Origin: Craspedostauros australis
Lineage: Eukaryota; Bacillariophyta; Bacillariophyceae; Mastogloiales; Achnanthaceae
DNA: 64,000 bases
Assembly: GCA_026770025.1 (NCBI GenBank)
Contig: JAMXDE010000008.1
Coordinates: forward strand, 2,108,001 to 2,172,000
Direction of reading: 5' to 3'
Shown here: positions 1 to 17,363 of the stretch, in pieces
Numbering within the stretch: the stretch's first letter is position 1
Layout of the letters: every line of letters begins with the position of its first letter
The notes under the pieces: model-generated
Database searches by the model: none
What the model was told of the DNA's origin: nothing
The model's input: the letters and a program-made list of their open reading frames with translations, nothing else
Made by a program: the position numbers and the translations under genes

Positions 1-568
1 GGCGCCTGAGGCACCCACTCGTTCCCGTGCCATCAGAAACTGGATGAAGAGGTTTGTGTCGAAGTACCATGGAGTGCCGTATCATTATCCACTCTCGAGT
101 ACGTGTACTCTACTTGTGGTCACCGTCGGAGTGTTTCACCCTGATGTCAAAAATGTGACAAACTTGAGACACGCAAGTGGAGTACTCAATAGGTCGTGCA
201 TAGGGAGTACTCTGGAGAGTCGCGCAATACTTGGCAATGTATACATCACATTATATATTATGATAGAATTATGTTATTACATAATACGCTTGAGAAACGA
301 TGACTGAGAGATCCCATCACTCTCTTTGGGGCATAGAGCAGAGCAATCCATGCTGTGACGAATCTTGCTGCGCGCACGTCCTTGTAGTTGCCACTCCGTT
401 TGAACATCCTGGATTTGCGGATGACACCCCGGCAACGCTCCCAATGATACTACCATACGCAGCATGAGCCGAGCAGCCGGTTATGCGGTGGCCGATTGTG
501 CTTCCGCAGTTGCTGCATCACTCATCATGCTCGACTTGCGCTCCTATGAGCTAACAGTGTTGCTGTAT
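1..568. other. Intergenic, downstream of SMC3
   Basis: No convincing gene is visible. Open frames here are short, lack recognisable motifs and show no coding bias. The stretch contains several GTACTC/GAGTAC words (for example near 95-110, 180 and 210), a motif that recurs in other non-coding parts of this window, and an AT-rich patch near 245-290. Confidence 0.5.
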
Positions 569-3500
569 TCACTCCACAGCAACCGACTTGCGCTTGCGAG
601 AGTCTCTTGCGCTACCTCTCCCAACGGCTTCCGCGGCAGCCGAACCGCCACTGCTCAGCTTCTTCTCCTCGTCAGCGATGAACTTCAACGCGGCTGGTTT
701 GTTCGTGGACTCCACTCTGCTCTCACGGTTGCGGAAAGCGATGCGGTAAAAGTTGTCTGACACGGCGACGAGCTCGGGACGGAACGTGCTCATGATGAAC
801 TGGGCTGGATTGTCCTCGTCCACGCTCTGACGGTGGATGAGGTTGGCGACGGCCTGTCGGTACGTGGAATCCAATGCCTGATCAAGCTCGTCGAAGATGT
901 AGAAAGGGGCAGGATCGCATCGCTGGATGGCAAAGATGAGAGCCAATGCCACCAACGCCTTCTGCCCGCCGCTCAATTGTGACATCATGAAGTTCTCTCC
1001 CGAGTCGCTGAACCACACCTTGATGCCGATGCCTCTGTACGAGTCTGCAGGGATATTTCGAGAGCCTGCTGGTGGTTTTGCGACGGCACCCTCGTCAGAC
1101 ACATCAGACTGGGCTTCCTTGTCGGTCTCATCCTCATCCTCATCGTTGTCGTCATCGTCGTTGTCGTCGTCGTCGTCATCCATAGCGGCAGCCTTGATGA
1201 TGAGCTTGCCACCACCCAACGGCACGAGTTCCTTGAAGACCTGTCTGAAGTTCTTGCTCACCTTGCGGAAGATACGGTTGATCGCCGCATCCTTCTTGTC
1301 GTCAAGGCTGCTGATCAGCTCCTCCACCTTCGTGGCACCTTCATCCAGCTCGCGCTTGCGTCTCAGCAGCTCGCTGCGCTTATCATTGAAGTTGACGTAC
1401 TGGTCGAATGCCTTCTTGTTGACGTGTGAGTACTTCTTGAGGTTCTTGTTGACACCTTCGATGGCCTTGGTGAGGTTGGGAATGGACTGCTTCTTGTGCT
1501 CCTTCAGCTCGCTGGTTGGTGGCAGAGACCCCAGCTCCTGGATCTTGCGCACGTACGTGTCACGCTTGGAGACGTTCATGGATTTCTGCGCAGAGCGATA
1601 CACCGGAATGCAATCAAGTAGGGTAGAACAGAGTAGAGTAGAGTAGCGCAGAGTAGAGCAGATTGGAATGTGACAGATCGGCAAGAAAAGGAACAGAACG
1701 GAACGAAGATGGTGAGGGAAGGAAATGCACAGGTGAATGCTCCAGCATGCCTGATGGCCGTGATGGCAGGCGCAATGTGATCACTCCCATTCAACCTCAA
1801 AGAACAATCTCACGCACATGCACAAGCACATGCACACATGCATATCCAAATCACACACCTTGTTCAGCAGATCCTCGGCTTCCGTCGACTTCTCCTCGAT
1901 TCTCTTCGCCACATCCATCTCCGCGGTCTTCAGATCCTCCACCGTCTGGTGAGTTGCATCGAGATTGGCCTGGATATCTCTGCCCGTTTGACGGATCTGC
2001 TTCATTTGGCTCTCCAACTCATCCGCGTGCTTCACCGCATCATCGTACCGTCCCTCTCGAAGCTGCAGATCAAACTCCAGCTGCTCTTGCGCTGCGTCGG
2101 ATGCGATGCGTTCGATGCGGTCGCCTGGGCCGTTTCCGGACTCCACACGCGTTTCTGTGAGCTCGCGACGTGCTTTCAGCAGGTTGTCCTGCAGCAAACT
2201 GCTGAGCTGCTGGCGTCGGGCTGTGATGTCATCCACGACGCCGCTCTGACTTTCCGCAGCCTTTGTCTTGGCCGCGAATTCCTGCTTCAGACGTTGCAGG
2301 GTGGTACGTTCCTCATCCGACAGTGCACGGACCAGCTCCGTGCCAATCTCCTTGCGCAGACGTTCCAAGTCACCCTCAAACGATGCCATGTCACGTTCCA
2401 GCGGAGGAATGATCTCCGTTTCCAGCCGCTCCGCCTCCCGCTCGTTCTCATTCATCTGGCTTTGGGCACGATCCAACAAGGACTGCATGGATGCCAGTTC
2501 TCGTTCTAGCTTCAGCTGCTCACGTTCGACCTGAGACACCTCTGCCGCCGTCCTCGCCACGTCGTGGTCCACCTTCTCGCTGTCCTGCTTCAAGCTGTGG
2601 AAGCGTCGCAACAACCCATCATGCGCGTTGCGTTCCTGACGCAGACGATCGTGAGCACGCAACCGGCTCTTGTTCGCATCGACGTATCCGCCCGTCAACG
2701 CACCCTTGCGACTGCACAGATCACCCTCGATCGTGATGGCATCCATGCGGTACCGTGATGACCATTCGGATGCAACCTCGGAAGTCCGTGCCAGGAGCTT
2801 CTTGTCAAACACGTGCCGCATGGCCCGCTCCACTCGGTTGTCGAAGGTGATGCAGGCGTGCAGGATGCGGCAGTTCTCTTCAGGCGGGTACTGCGTCGTG
2901 CCGCGCGTGTCCGTGTGGAGACGGTTGAGAGGAAGGAAGGTGACGCGACCCAGCTTGTGCTCCTCGAGGCGTCTCATCAACCGAGCGGCGGTCTCGTCCG
3001 TATCCACGATGACGTGGAACAGCGCATTCTGCGCGGCCACCTCTACCGCCGTGCGGTACTCGTCGTCCTTCAGCTCGAAGTTGTCCATGAGCATGCCGAA
3101 GTACTGCACGCCGACAGTCAGCCCTTCGCGTCGCACCAGCTGATCGAGGTTGCTGATGCCCATCGCGGTGTTGCGGGGCATCGTCTTCCAGAAATCGCCG
3201 CGTGCGCTGTTGAGCTGTTCCTTGGCGTCGCTCATCTGCTCCTTCACGTTCTCCAAATCATGCCACAGCGTCTTGCGTCGTTCGAAGAGCCCGCCATGCT
3301 CTTTCTTCTTGTCGTTGAGTTGCTTCCCCAGCGAGTGCAGCTGATCCTGCCTGTCCTTGATCTGAGCCTGGCGCATCTGGACTTGTGCAGGCTGTGACTG
3401 GATAGCACGACGGACGTTGGCCAACGCCGTCCGTTGTTCATCCACCATCTGTGTGGTGTTGGCCTTGAGATCTTCGATCTCCGACATCTGCTGTCGCAGG

Positions 3501-4938
3501 ACAGCATCGCGTTCCTCGATGGTGGAATACTGCTTCACGCGACCTTGCTTGGCGTACATCGCATCCATCTGATGCTGCACTTGCTCGATCTCACGCAACA
3601 AACCGTCCAGCTTGCTGCGCTCGTCGCGGAACCTTGGCAGCAGCTCCTCCTGATCGGCTTCCGCTTTTGCGATCTGACCGTTCAGCTCCTTGAGCTGGGC
3701 CTTGGACTTGACCAGCTCCTCCGCCCCGACCTTGGCGCGCTCCCTGTACTCCTCCATGTCCCATTTGCACTGTTCACGATGCTTCACTGCATCCTTCTTG
3801 TCCTGCTCCAGGCGCCCAAGCTGCAACCGATTGCGGCGGAGGTGCTGCGCCTGCGTCCGCAGCGTGCTCTCGGCATCCTGGATTTGGTCCTGCGTGCGGC
3901 GATGGTCCTCGTGCATAGCCTGGTACTGCCCGGCATGTTCCTCCCGCTGCGTCTCCAACTGCAGCAACGCGTGCCGGGCCTTGCGCAGCTCCTTCTCGTA
4001 CAGGGTGTACTCCAGCGACTTGCGTTGGCGATCAAGCTGCTGGTAGGTCCGGAGTTCCTCCGTCTCTCCTTGAAGCTCCTGAAGGCGCTTGTCGATATCG
4101 GACAGGATCTCATCCATCTTCTCGATAGATTGCTCGTTCTCCTTCATCTTGATTTGCGATTCCTTCTTCTTCTCGTCGTACACCGTGGTTCCCGCCACCT
4201 GCTGGAGGAGATTGAGTCGTTCCGCATCGGTCATCGTGCAGAGGTCCTGGATCTTACCTTGCTCCACCATGAAGTAGGGGTTGGACTTGGAGAAGCCGGC
4301 TCCCTCCAGCAGGCTGGCGATCTCTTGCTTCGTGGCGCGCTTGCGTTGCAGGAAGAATTCATCCTTCTTGCTTCCGATGGTGCGTCGCAGCACGACTTCA
4401 TCGGAATGCTCCAACGCAAATCGGTTGTCGGAGTTGTCAAAGACGATCTCCACGAAGGCGTTGACGGCTGCCGATCCGGTTCCTTCGTGCAGCAGCGCTC
4501 TGCGTTCTCTCTGTGATTGTCCGTCCAAGGCATCAAAATGTGGCAGAGTAGTGCAATGTACGGGTGTTGCATGATGTATGGTGCATGTGTTAGAGGCGTG
4601 CGGGAGTATACAGTGAGTGGAACCACAGATGCGGGCGTTTTATATCCCGTTCCATCTTCGTGGCACCATCGTGGTCCAATCCATGCAATGCAGCCAAAGC
4701 AGCGAAGGAACGATGTACTATGCTTTCTCTAGAGACAGAGACAGAGAGAGGGACTTACAGCACCCAAGGTGTAGAATCGTGGACTGAGCAAAACGAACTG
4801 GACTGCGGCGAAGAGGTTCGATTTGCCATGGCCATTGGATCCGATCACGATGTTGGTCGTTGGAGAGAAAGGTTCCTGTAGCTCCAGTTGTCGCTTGAAC
4901 GATCGGAAGTTCGATATCGTGATCTGCTTGATGTGCAT
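569..4938 (-). CDS. SMC3: SMC3, cohesin ATPase subunit (3 exons)
   Basis: Structural maintenance of chromosomes protein 3, the cohesin ATPase that pairs with SMC1 to hold sister chromatids in the nucleus. Exons by hand: 4938-4759, 4510-1859 and 1585-569, both introns phase 0 with GTAAGT and GTGTGT donors, giving about 1282 residues against roughly 1200 in the family. The N-terminal ATPase half has Walker A GSNGHGKSN at residues 33-41 and the segment RALLHEGTG typical of SMC3. Long coiled coils flank a hinge at about 506-690. The C-terminal lobe has the signature LSGGQK (about 1148) and Walker B FYIFDELDQALD (about 1172). An unusual run of about 20 mostly acidic residues lies at about 1080-1099, just before the C-terminal ATPase lobe; human SMC3 has no such Asp run there. 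The start is the only ATG placing MHIKQITISNFRSF at the terminus, as in SMC3 orthologues. Identification is secure. Confidence 0.96.
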
Positions 4939-6597
4939 GGTTGTTCCTGGTGATAGTGATGATGGTGGTGATGGTGATGATGGTGATGGCACCAGAGATG
5001 GCGATCGATTTATAATATTTCCTCCTTGGTGTTGTGTGGGTGTTGCTTCTTGGTGTTGTGTTGGTGTTGCTTCTTGGTTGGCCTTGGTATTTGTGTCGTT
5101 GTTAGGCTGTTGTGGTCGTTCCTGTTGTTTTTGGCGGATCCCAAAAAGTTGTTGATCCACGCAACATGGAACGAAGTTCGCTGAAATTGGCGCGAAGACA
5201 TCTGCAGTAGTCAAGCTGATCGAGAACAAACTCGATTTATTCACACTGGTCGTAGACGCCTACACCCGATAATGCGCTCACAGCAGTGTGCAACAGCATG
5301 ATACTGCATCGAGACTAACCAACTCTGTTGCTCTGTGGGATGAGGAAAGGATGATAGCTCGATCATTTTGCAATAGCGAGTCTAATCCAACGCTCCTATG
5401 ACGGCACGCTGTATCATCGAAGTATTCGATCGACATATCGAAGTACCCATTTCAACATCGTTTCTGGCACATGTCTGCATGTCCTTTGGGTAGGCTCAAG
5501 AGAACGAACCCTCCAAAAGGTGGAGAAGACGAGACTTCGTGAGATGGAAATCACAGCAGCCATGGCAAAGTCAGCAACCAGTTCGGCGAGATACGACTAC
5601 CAGTCAGAAGCACCGATAGTATGGCCAGAGGTGATGGAAGGGGCCCTCTTGCGAGTGCCAGTACATCATCATCTGCAGTTCTGCGCCCGGATGAAACGGA
5701 TTCAAGCACTCCGTCGCAATCGCTCCTGTCTTCTCTTGGGATCAAGTCAGCATGGAAGCCTCTCTCCGGAGAGAGATAGGGCAAGCGCGAGTGTAGACGT
5801 GGTCGTAGACACGATTGAAACAGAAGGGAGAAGAAGAAGTCTCGTTGGCGGCATTGCAGTCCTCTCAGTCGACCCATCCAAGTTTCCACACCAGAAACAA
5901 GAACGACAAATTCATCACCACCATCTCACGACCACAGCGAAGCTGTAACCTGCCGTCGAGCGCTGTCCACCACTGTCGATGTTGATGTTGACGTTCTCCG
6001 CCACTCTCTCTGGTTTCGTGAAGACGAGTACAAACACAAACATACGAGTTTGCAGATGCAAACAACGACCAGTCGAGCAAGGCCATCCCTGATTTGTGTC
6101 GATGACCACAAGCTTAAGGATGATAGACTCGCTGTCCAAGACAAATCCGCACGCTTCCCTGAACGCGGCCCTGCTGGATCCGTCGCGATGGGGATGGACG
6201 GCAACAGGGGGAGTTGCCGATGTCCAGAGTCCTCACTTGGTGCGTTTTTTGCTTTGTTCGGGTGATGTTTGGAAATTGAAGGTTGGGATTGCCACTAAAA
6301 TTTCATATGCCAGAGTTGTTGTATTCTCTGACATAATACGTCCCAGTATTAATCCGTATGATGCTCTTGTCAGGGGCTGTCGAACACGCACCATCAATGC
6401 CGTCGTCTGCGTGATTGCTAACGTCCAATACGGTGTTTTGTTTCACGTCGTTTTGTTCCCTCCGATGCGGACATCTGCAGAGAGCACGACGCAAGGCGCA
6501 ACAGGTAGCATTCCGACAAAGAGAGCCAGAGGGCATACCTGGTGTTGGTGCGGGCAACGGTCGCAGTGATGGCGTCCCAAATGCAAAGCGGCAACGC
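4939..6597. other. Divergent promoter region SMC3 / chromatin reader
   Basis: This separates the SMC3 start (minus) from the first usable ATG of the chromatin-reader gene (plus). An imperfect GGTGAT/GATGGT simple repeat lies at about 4950-4990 in the SMC3 leader. A short serine-rich frame, 5621-5779 (52 codons, starting MARGDGRGPLASAS), has protein-like composition and could be an upstream ORF or an unplaced first exon; I could not find a convincing donor joining it to 6598. A possible acceptor (CTGCAG) ends at about 6477 in an open frame continuous with the downstream gene, so an upstream exon is plausible. Confidence 0.4.
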
Positions 6598-9500
6598 ATG
6601 TCGTCCCAGGCAGGTGAAGGCGCAGACGATGTACAAAACACAGAAGCGTCGCTGTTGCAAACCGACGGTGGCGACGCCAAACAGACGAGTGCATCCGACA
6701 CGACGAAGAAGGATACTGCGAAGGCTGAGGCAGCCACAAAAGCAATAAATGCAACGAAAACGCAGACCGAGACCGAGACCACAACTGGCTCAAACATCGC
6801 TGGCGATGGTGGCGACGCGGCGATTGAAACGCCTGCAACAAAGGCTGATGGAGAAATGACTGAAGACATCAAAATGATGGACACCAGCGGACCTGAGCAA
6901 AGACCAAAGCAACAAATTCCAGCGACGAACACCGGCGACGAGGAAAAAGGAGAATCCAAGATTGATGATGTTGTGCTGGATTCATGCTTCGTCCGGATAG
7001 CGAAAGAGCCCGTCGAAAAGTCGAGCAAGGGCAAGGATGAAGACAAAGACAAATCGGACGATGCACAAAATGAGGACGGGGCGAATCCGAACGACCCAGA
7101 AGCGATCCACGTGTGCGTTACGTCCATGTGCGAAAAGAAAGGATTGGATGCCTTTGCGTACCATCGGGGTAGGGAGGGGTCGGAACCAAGAGACAGAGTT
7201 TCAGGAGCGTTGCTTTGCGATTTAGAACCCTCAGACACCAACCACGTCGAAGAAGAGCCAAAGCTGAAAGCCAACATCGTTGTGGCATTCCCTCTCCATG
7301 ACGAGAACAGCGACGATAGTCCGCAAGATGAGGCATACTTTCGTGAGACGGTTGTCTGGGATCTTTCATCTCCGTCGACTCAATCGCCCATGCTTTTTGC
7401 TCAAGACGTCGCGACTGAGTACGGGTTGACGTTCGGACAAACGATGGACTTGGCGACATCCATTGAACAGCAGCTAGAGAGCCACATTCTGCAACACGCA
7501 GCGTACACTCTTCCGTATCCTATCCGGGATCCGCATGGGAATGTCCGCCGGGTTGCCGCTGCGCCATCCTTCAAACGGCTGTACGACAATCTCTTCAACC
7601 CAGAAAGTGGAGGCAAGCAGCTATCTCGCAAAGAGATGCAAGAACGGCAGCATGCGCTGCGGGGTGGGTCACGGCAATCCATGTCCAGCACAAACAACAG
7701 CAACAGTTGCCACCGAATGTCATCATCACGAATGAACACGATATCGCATGGGACCATCGATCCGAAGTACATATCCGAAGTGCAGCGAAAGGCACAGACG
7801 GTTTCGTACCATGAAATTGCAAACTTGCAGCAATGCGACGATGATGGCGTTGCGCTGGTGGCCCTGGAAAATCATTCGTGCCATGGCTGTCAAAAGCAGG
7901 TGCCCAAGGCCTATGCTTTTGGCTGCGGGGTCGACTCGCATGCCTTTTGCGATGATCACCTCGAAGTAAGTCGCAACCATTGCAATTTGCAGCAACGTGG
8001 CCGATCTGTCGACGCTAAAATGCGTCTCCGATCAGCGAACTGCACGGATCTCGCAGGGCAGTATCATGTTCATCGCCATGGTCATCATCGCCATGCTACG
8101 CTTCCAGTGCAATGCCCTCACAATCATCCATGATGTGTACGTACTCTATTCTACTCTACGCTTTTTTTCCATGCGGCAATTGCCGTCCTATCCGCCTGAT
8201 TTTGTGTACAGATAGCTCACGGAATCTCGAGGGGCGAAGATGGGGTTTGGAAGGCACCGTACTGTCCCGTTTGTTCCCTCACCTGCCCTTGTGGCAAGTG
8301 CGAACGGAGATTGGATTCGCTCGCCAACGAACTTCGGAGAGTCTGCAACGAGGATTGTCTGGATGTTGCAGACGTGACGATGGACGAGCTCGTCGCAAGG
8401 TTGAAAAAGAAGCGAGGAAGCAGCGCCGCAGCGACCGCCGCTGCTGCCGCATCCACGCCGGATCCTGACAAGTCGACAAAGCCGAAACGATCGACTGCAT
8501 CCCGTGGGAGGTTCAGAGATTGGGTTCCCAAACTTCCGAGTTATGATTTCCCACGCGAAGTCTCCGGAATGCGCGAAGTTGAAGTCGGAACAGTATCTGA
8601 TTACTCCACGGTATTTGCAGCCACGGGGCCTTTTGTTTGCGACAATCCAGATGAGGTGGCTCAGAGCATGGCGCATTTGACATCAAGCAATAGAGCCGCG
8701 TCATCGGCTGCGCAATCTGCGGCCACCGCTGAGGCCAACGAAGCTCTGGAGGATGGCAACGTCGATTACTGCCACTTCTGCGAGAAGCATGGCAACTTGC
8801 TGTGTTGCGATTTTTGCCCTCGTGCTTTCCATCCCGGGTGCATCAAACCAAGCGTGCAGGCCAATGACTTGCCGTGGGAATGCGTGGTATGCCAGAAAGA
8901 GAATACCATATTGAAAGACGACAAAGTGACTGGCCACAAGGAGTTCCCCACTCTGCTGAAAGAATTCAAGGAACATCAGGTTGATTTGCCAACGGTAGAC
9001 GAAATGAGACTCTACAGCATGATCCGCGAGCTCCTGTCAAGGCTTATCGATTACGACTTTGGTTACATGTTCCGCGATCCTGTGAACGTCAAGGCCATAC
9101 CCGAATATGCCAACATTGTCAAGACCCCCATCGACCTTGGGACGATCCACAAGCGCATCGGCTCGGGCTACTACTTCAATGTGGCCAGGGGCACAAACAG
9201 AGATGCCAGGATCGGAGATGGAACGAGCAACATGGATATTGACGTCGCCAATAGCATCAACAACAACGATTCAGCCGAAAGCTCCACCATTGGTGCCGGT
9301 AGTATTGATGCTGGCGCTGGTGCTGAGACTGAGACTGGCAAGGTCCGCCATAAGAACGATATCCTCATCGATATCTTCAAAGACATTGAACTTGTTTGGC
9401 ACAACTGCTTCACCTTCAATTTGGAAGGTAGCGCAATTTTTCGGATGGCTGCCGTGCATCGAAAGCGGATGCTCAAGATGGTAATATGCAGCATTGCTGA

Positions 9501-11544
9501 TGTTTTGTCTGACGAGGTGAAAGCAGCCGTTGCCAGTTTTGTCAGGGGTTGCGAAATGGAGCGCAACAACTGTTCGGATGCCCAGGAGCAGGAGCAGGAG
9601 CAGTCCTGCGACACGTCTTCACCGGAAACTCCGCCGTCGTCGCCATCGACGAGAGCAACCGAAGTGAAACCGCCGCCGTCAACGGTGTCGATCTCCGGTG
9701 TCAAACCAAGGCCGATTGGATCGCTGAGGCGGCCCAAAAGTAAACACAAGATCACCATCAAGCTGACAAAGACAAGCCTCGCGAGGCCGGTGGCGGTGCT
9801 CGATCCGGATACGTGCCGGATAATCAAGGCATATTCGACACAAAAGAGCGCATTGCAGGCTGCGCTGTTCTTGATGGGGTTGGGCCACAGATGTGAATTT
9901 GAAACACTGAGCGAATCAGCGATGAAAAATCTGATCCATCGCGGCGCGAAAGATCCGAGGTCGCGCCTCTTCGGGCACCGCTGGGTGTCGTTGCAGGGAC
10001 TTCAGCAGGGGGCGGTGGTCATACCCATAGTGGAGTTAGATCTGGTGGAAGTGAAGATAGGCAGCGGGATATACATCTTCCCTTCCGTCGACGAAGCATC
10101 GACGTATTTTGCTGGTAGAAGCAGGAAGCTGAGATCCGAAATGCGAGAAGCCATGATCAAAGTCAAGGAGCCGAGCGAGCAATGGACTAAGATCGCCGGT
10201 TTTGAAGTTCGCCGCCCTCTGCGAGCGTTGTGGATGCCAATGAAGCCAAACAGTGGCCAGGAGCGACAAAAGAAGTCATTGAATCAGCAGGAGCAACGGC
10301 GACAGATGGAACAGAACGAAAGTTCAAGTCACGACATGGAGACCAGTGATGATTGCGACAATCGCAGCAAAGGACGAACGAAGGGGAAAAAGCAAGCTCC
10401 TGAAGAAGATTCGATGACCATCAATGAGAAGGACAGCGAGAAGGAGTCAGCAACGCCAGAAAAACGCGCAGAAGACCAGAAACGATGCAAGGACGAGAGC
10501 AAGACGGATGGCGAAGATATTGACAACGATGACGGCAACGGCAGTGTCAAACATAAGGACGAGGAAGGAAGTGAGGAGAAGGATTTGGGGCAGAATGAAG
10601 ATGGTGTAGAAATGTCAGCCATCCAGAACAACGGAGTGCACAGGTTGGCACGGGTGCCGAAGGAGGCGTATGATGCGCAATTGTCGTACGTGGAGCAAGA
10701 GTCCCAGATCATCCGAATAGATGTGCTGCTGCAAAAGCTGTTGGTTGGTTTTTCGAGCTTTGAGTCCGCGTTTGGCGACTGGGGAAGCTGCTGCAAGGCT
10801 TCCTTCACAGTGTCTTTGTCCAACGAACAAGCCACCCGAGGTCTATTTGTCTCAGAATATCTGGATGGCGGCAAACCGGTGGATGGCATGGTGTGGGTGA
10901 AAGCCAAGAAATGGCGCAAGGAGAATCGTTTTGGGGAGGAGGCGGAACATCCAACGCAGGAAAAACCGGCCCAGAAGAGCGTGCCTTCGCAGGAGAAGGA
11001 TGAGAAGGCGGAGGTGCGTGCGAGCACGGCGATTGATGATGTTACGAAAGCAGACAATGAGAAGGGGAAGAGCAAGAAGTTGGAGGGACATGAAGACGAA
11101 AGTTCTCGCAGCCGCTTGGACAAGCGCCAAGACGAACCGTCGTTTCCGAACGAATCGGATTCACCACCGGCAGGGGCTGAAACTGGCGCCGTGGATAAAA
11201 GCACCCCTGCAGTTGCTCCTGGGGTAGCTCCTACGAGTACATCAGACAGCGACCCCAGCGCAAAGACGAACGAAGCTGAACTTCGTGAGGATACCGGCGA
11301 CGATATTGGCGATGGCGATGGCGACGACAACAGCGGCGGCAACAAGGGAGTCGATTCAGAAAAGACGGAACAATCGAAAGAGATGGAAACCGATCGGACC
11401 ATTCATACGAGCACAGCGAAAGCTGGGGTGGATGGCGCTGATCACAGTCCCAACAACAGCAGCGGGGGATACAGAGACAACAATGACGACAGCATGAGCA
11501 TCGCCAACATGTCAGAAGATTCGGATAGGAGCGAGGATATTTGA
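6598..11544 (+). CDS. SNF5-like / 4CXXC_R1 / PHD / bromodomain chromatin protein
   Basis: Predicted nuclear chromatin reader of about 1566 residues, exons 6598-7965 and 8212-11544 (donor GTAAGT, acceptor TGTACAG, phase 0). The splice joins the two halves of one zinc finger, which strongly supports it: CHGCQKQ and FCDDHLE in exon 1 continue into YCPVCSLTCPCGKC in exon 2 (about residues 428-490), the pattern of the 4CXXC_R1 finger. Before it, about 226-300, FRETVVWDLSSP...LFAQDVATEYGL...IEQQLESH resembles the SNF5/SMARCB1 repeat. A PHD finger (C4HC3, about 641-684) and a bromodomain (about 719-881) follow; the bromodomain carries a roughly 50-residue low-complexity insertion after YYFN. About 979-1019 looks weakly like a NUMOD/IENR helix (ARPVAVLDPDTCRIIKAYST). 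Both ends are acidic and disordered. The true start could lie further upstream: the frame is open back to 6415 without an ATG. Confidence 0.85.
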
Positions 11545-11779
11545 TTGATTGCACCACAGATAAATCAGAAATAACGCACGTATGTAGTTGAGACGATCTT
11601 GTGCCACTGCGTCACTCTACTCAACCGTATCCTATTAGATGCCTCCACAAACAAGGACTGCGCAGGGCAAAGAGGACCACGTAACCAAACAGATATTTGT
11701 CTTAGTCATTATGGTACAGTGTGCCGAAGGTTTGGTTTCGTCGTCCCATTAACATGGGGTGTGCAGATGGTGTCGGTGC

Positions 11780-14669
<2,890 letters not shown>

Positions 14670-15740
14670 GGTGGCGATGGATTTGGTCGTTTCTGTTGTG
14701 TGTGAGCGGTCCGAAAGATTTTATGATCTTGTGTGGTTGTGCTGCGCAGTGTGGTGCGATGGACTCCCGCATTTTTGTTGTTGTTGCGGCAACGGTGGTG
14801 CCAGTGGTGGTGGTGCGGCTGAGGAAGTCCCCGCCAAAGGACTGAGTGGCATTGGCCGTGTCGGAGAACCTTCCCTCAACACCTGCACCTCAAAACTTCT
14901 CTTCGCCATTAAGGCCTTGCGCGCCTGTCGAGTGTCTGTGCGCTGATGACGAGGGAGTGCAAAGTTCCGGCTTCTCGCTCCAAAACCTCATCAAAAACCA
15001 ACGGTCGAGCGCATTGCTTCCCGAAACAGACGCGACGGTTGTTGCCTCGCCCGCTCGGCGATCTTGATGGGTTCGGCTTGGGTTCCTGAAGTCCGACTTT
15101 GAGATTTTCCAGTTGGATCCACACAGGCTTCGCAGCCATCCAAATCTGCGAAGCTGACGTGTCTATTGACGTCATGACTTATGGCAAGCACATTGTGATG
15201 ATGGATGACTCATCTGTTTCCGCGTCGCATGCTCCAATCGATTGGTGCAGAGCTGCTGAATTGGCGATACGACATCCATCCCTTTGTGTCGTCACTGAGA
15301 TTCGCCTGCCTTGTGATCGATCTGGTCGAAGATTCCACAATTCGAGAATTTTGATTGGCCAGCAGAGGAATCGCAGGTCGACGAAATAACGAGAACCACA
15401 TCACAACCTCCAAACACGAACGATCTTTCTTTCCGTCGAAATGGGTCTTTTTGTTGCGGCTTCGTCACAGGTTTCTCCTCCTTTCGTTTCCCCTTTCCGC
15501 ATACGCGTGTCATTGCGCAGCGTCATTTGTTTCTGCATTGGTGTTGTGTCCTTGTGTTCTCGTGTTGTTGCGGCGTCTGTGATTTGGTTGTCGGGTCCCC
15601 GTTGTCGTTGCTGTGTCTGAGATGAGATGAGACGAGACATCCCCCGGATCTCCCTTCCGCCCACTCCCCGACGGCACAAAAACCAACAGAGGATCTTCAG
15701 CAACCCACCATCAGCTCCAACCGCCTCCAATCTCCTCACC
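14670..15740. promoter_or_regulatory. Shared bidirectional promoter region of two GAPDH genes
   Basis: About 1.07 kb separates the ATG of the mitochondrial TPI-GAPDH fusion (minus) from the ATG of the stand-alone GAPDH (plus). No other gene is supported here. The right third is GT/C-rich on the plus strand and leads into a CA/CTCC-rich leader just before 15741. I see no certain TATA box. A role as a common control region for two glycolytic genes is inferred from layout only. Confidence 0.45.

Positions 15741-17363
<1,623 letters not shown>

Noticed and set aside
3434..4516. 360-codon plus-strand frame opposite SMC3
   Set aside because: Leu/His-rich antisense reading of the coiled-coil coding sequence; no independent support.
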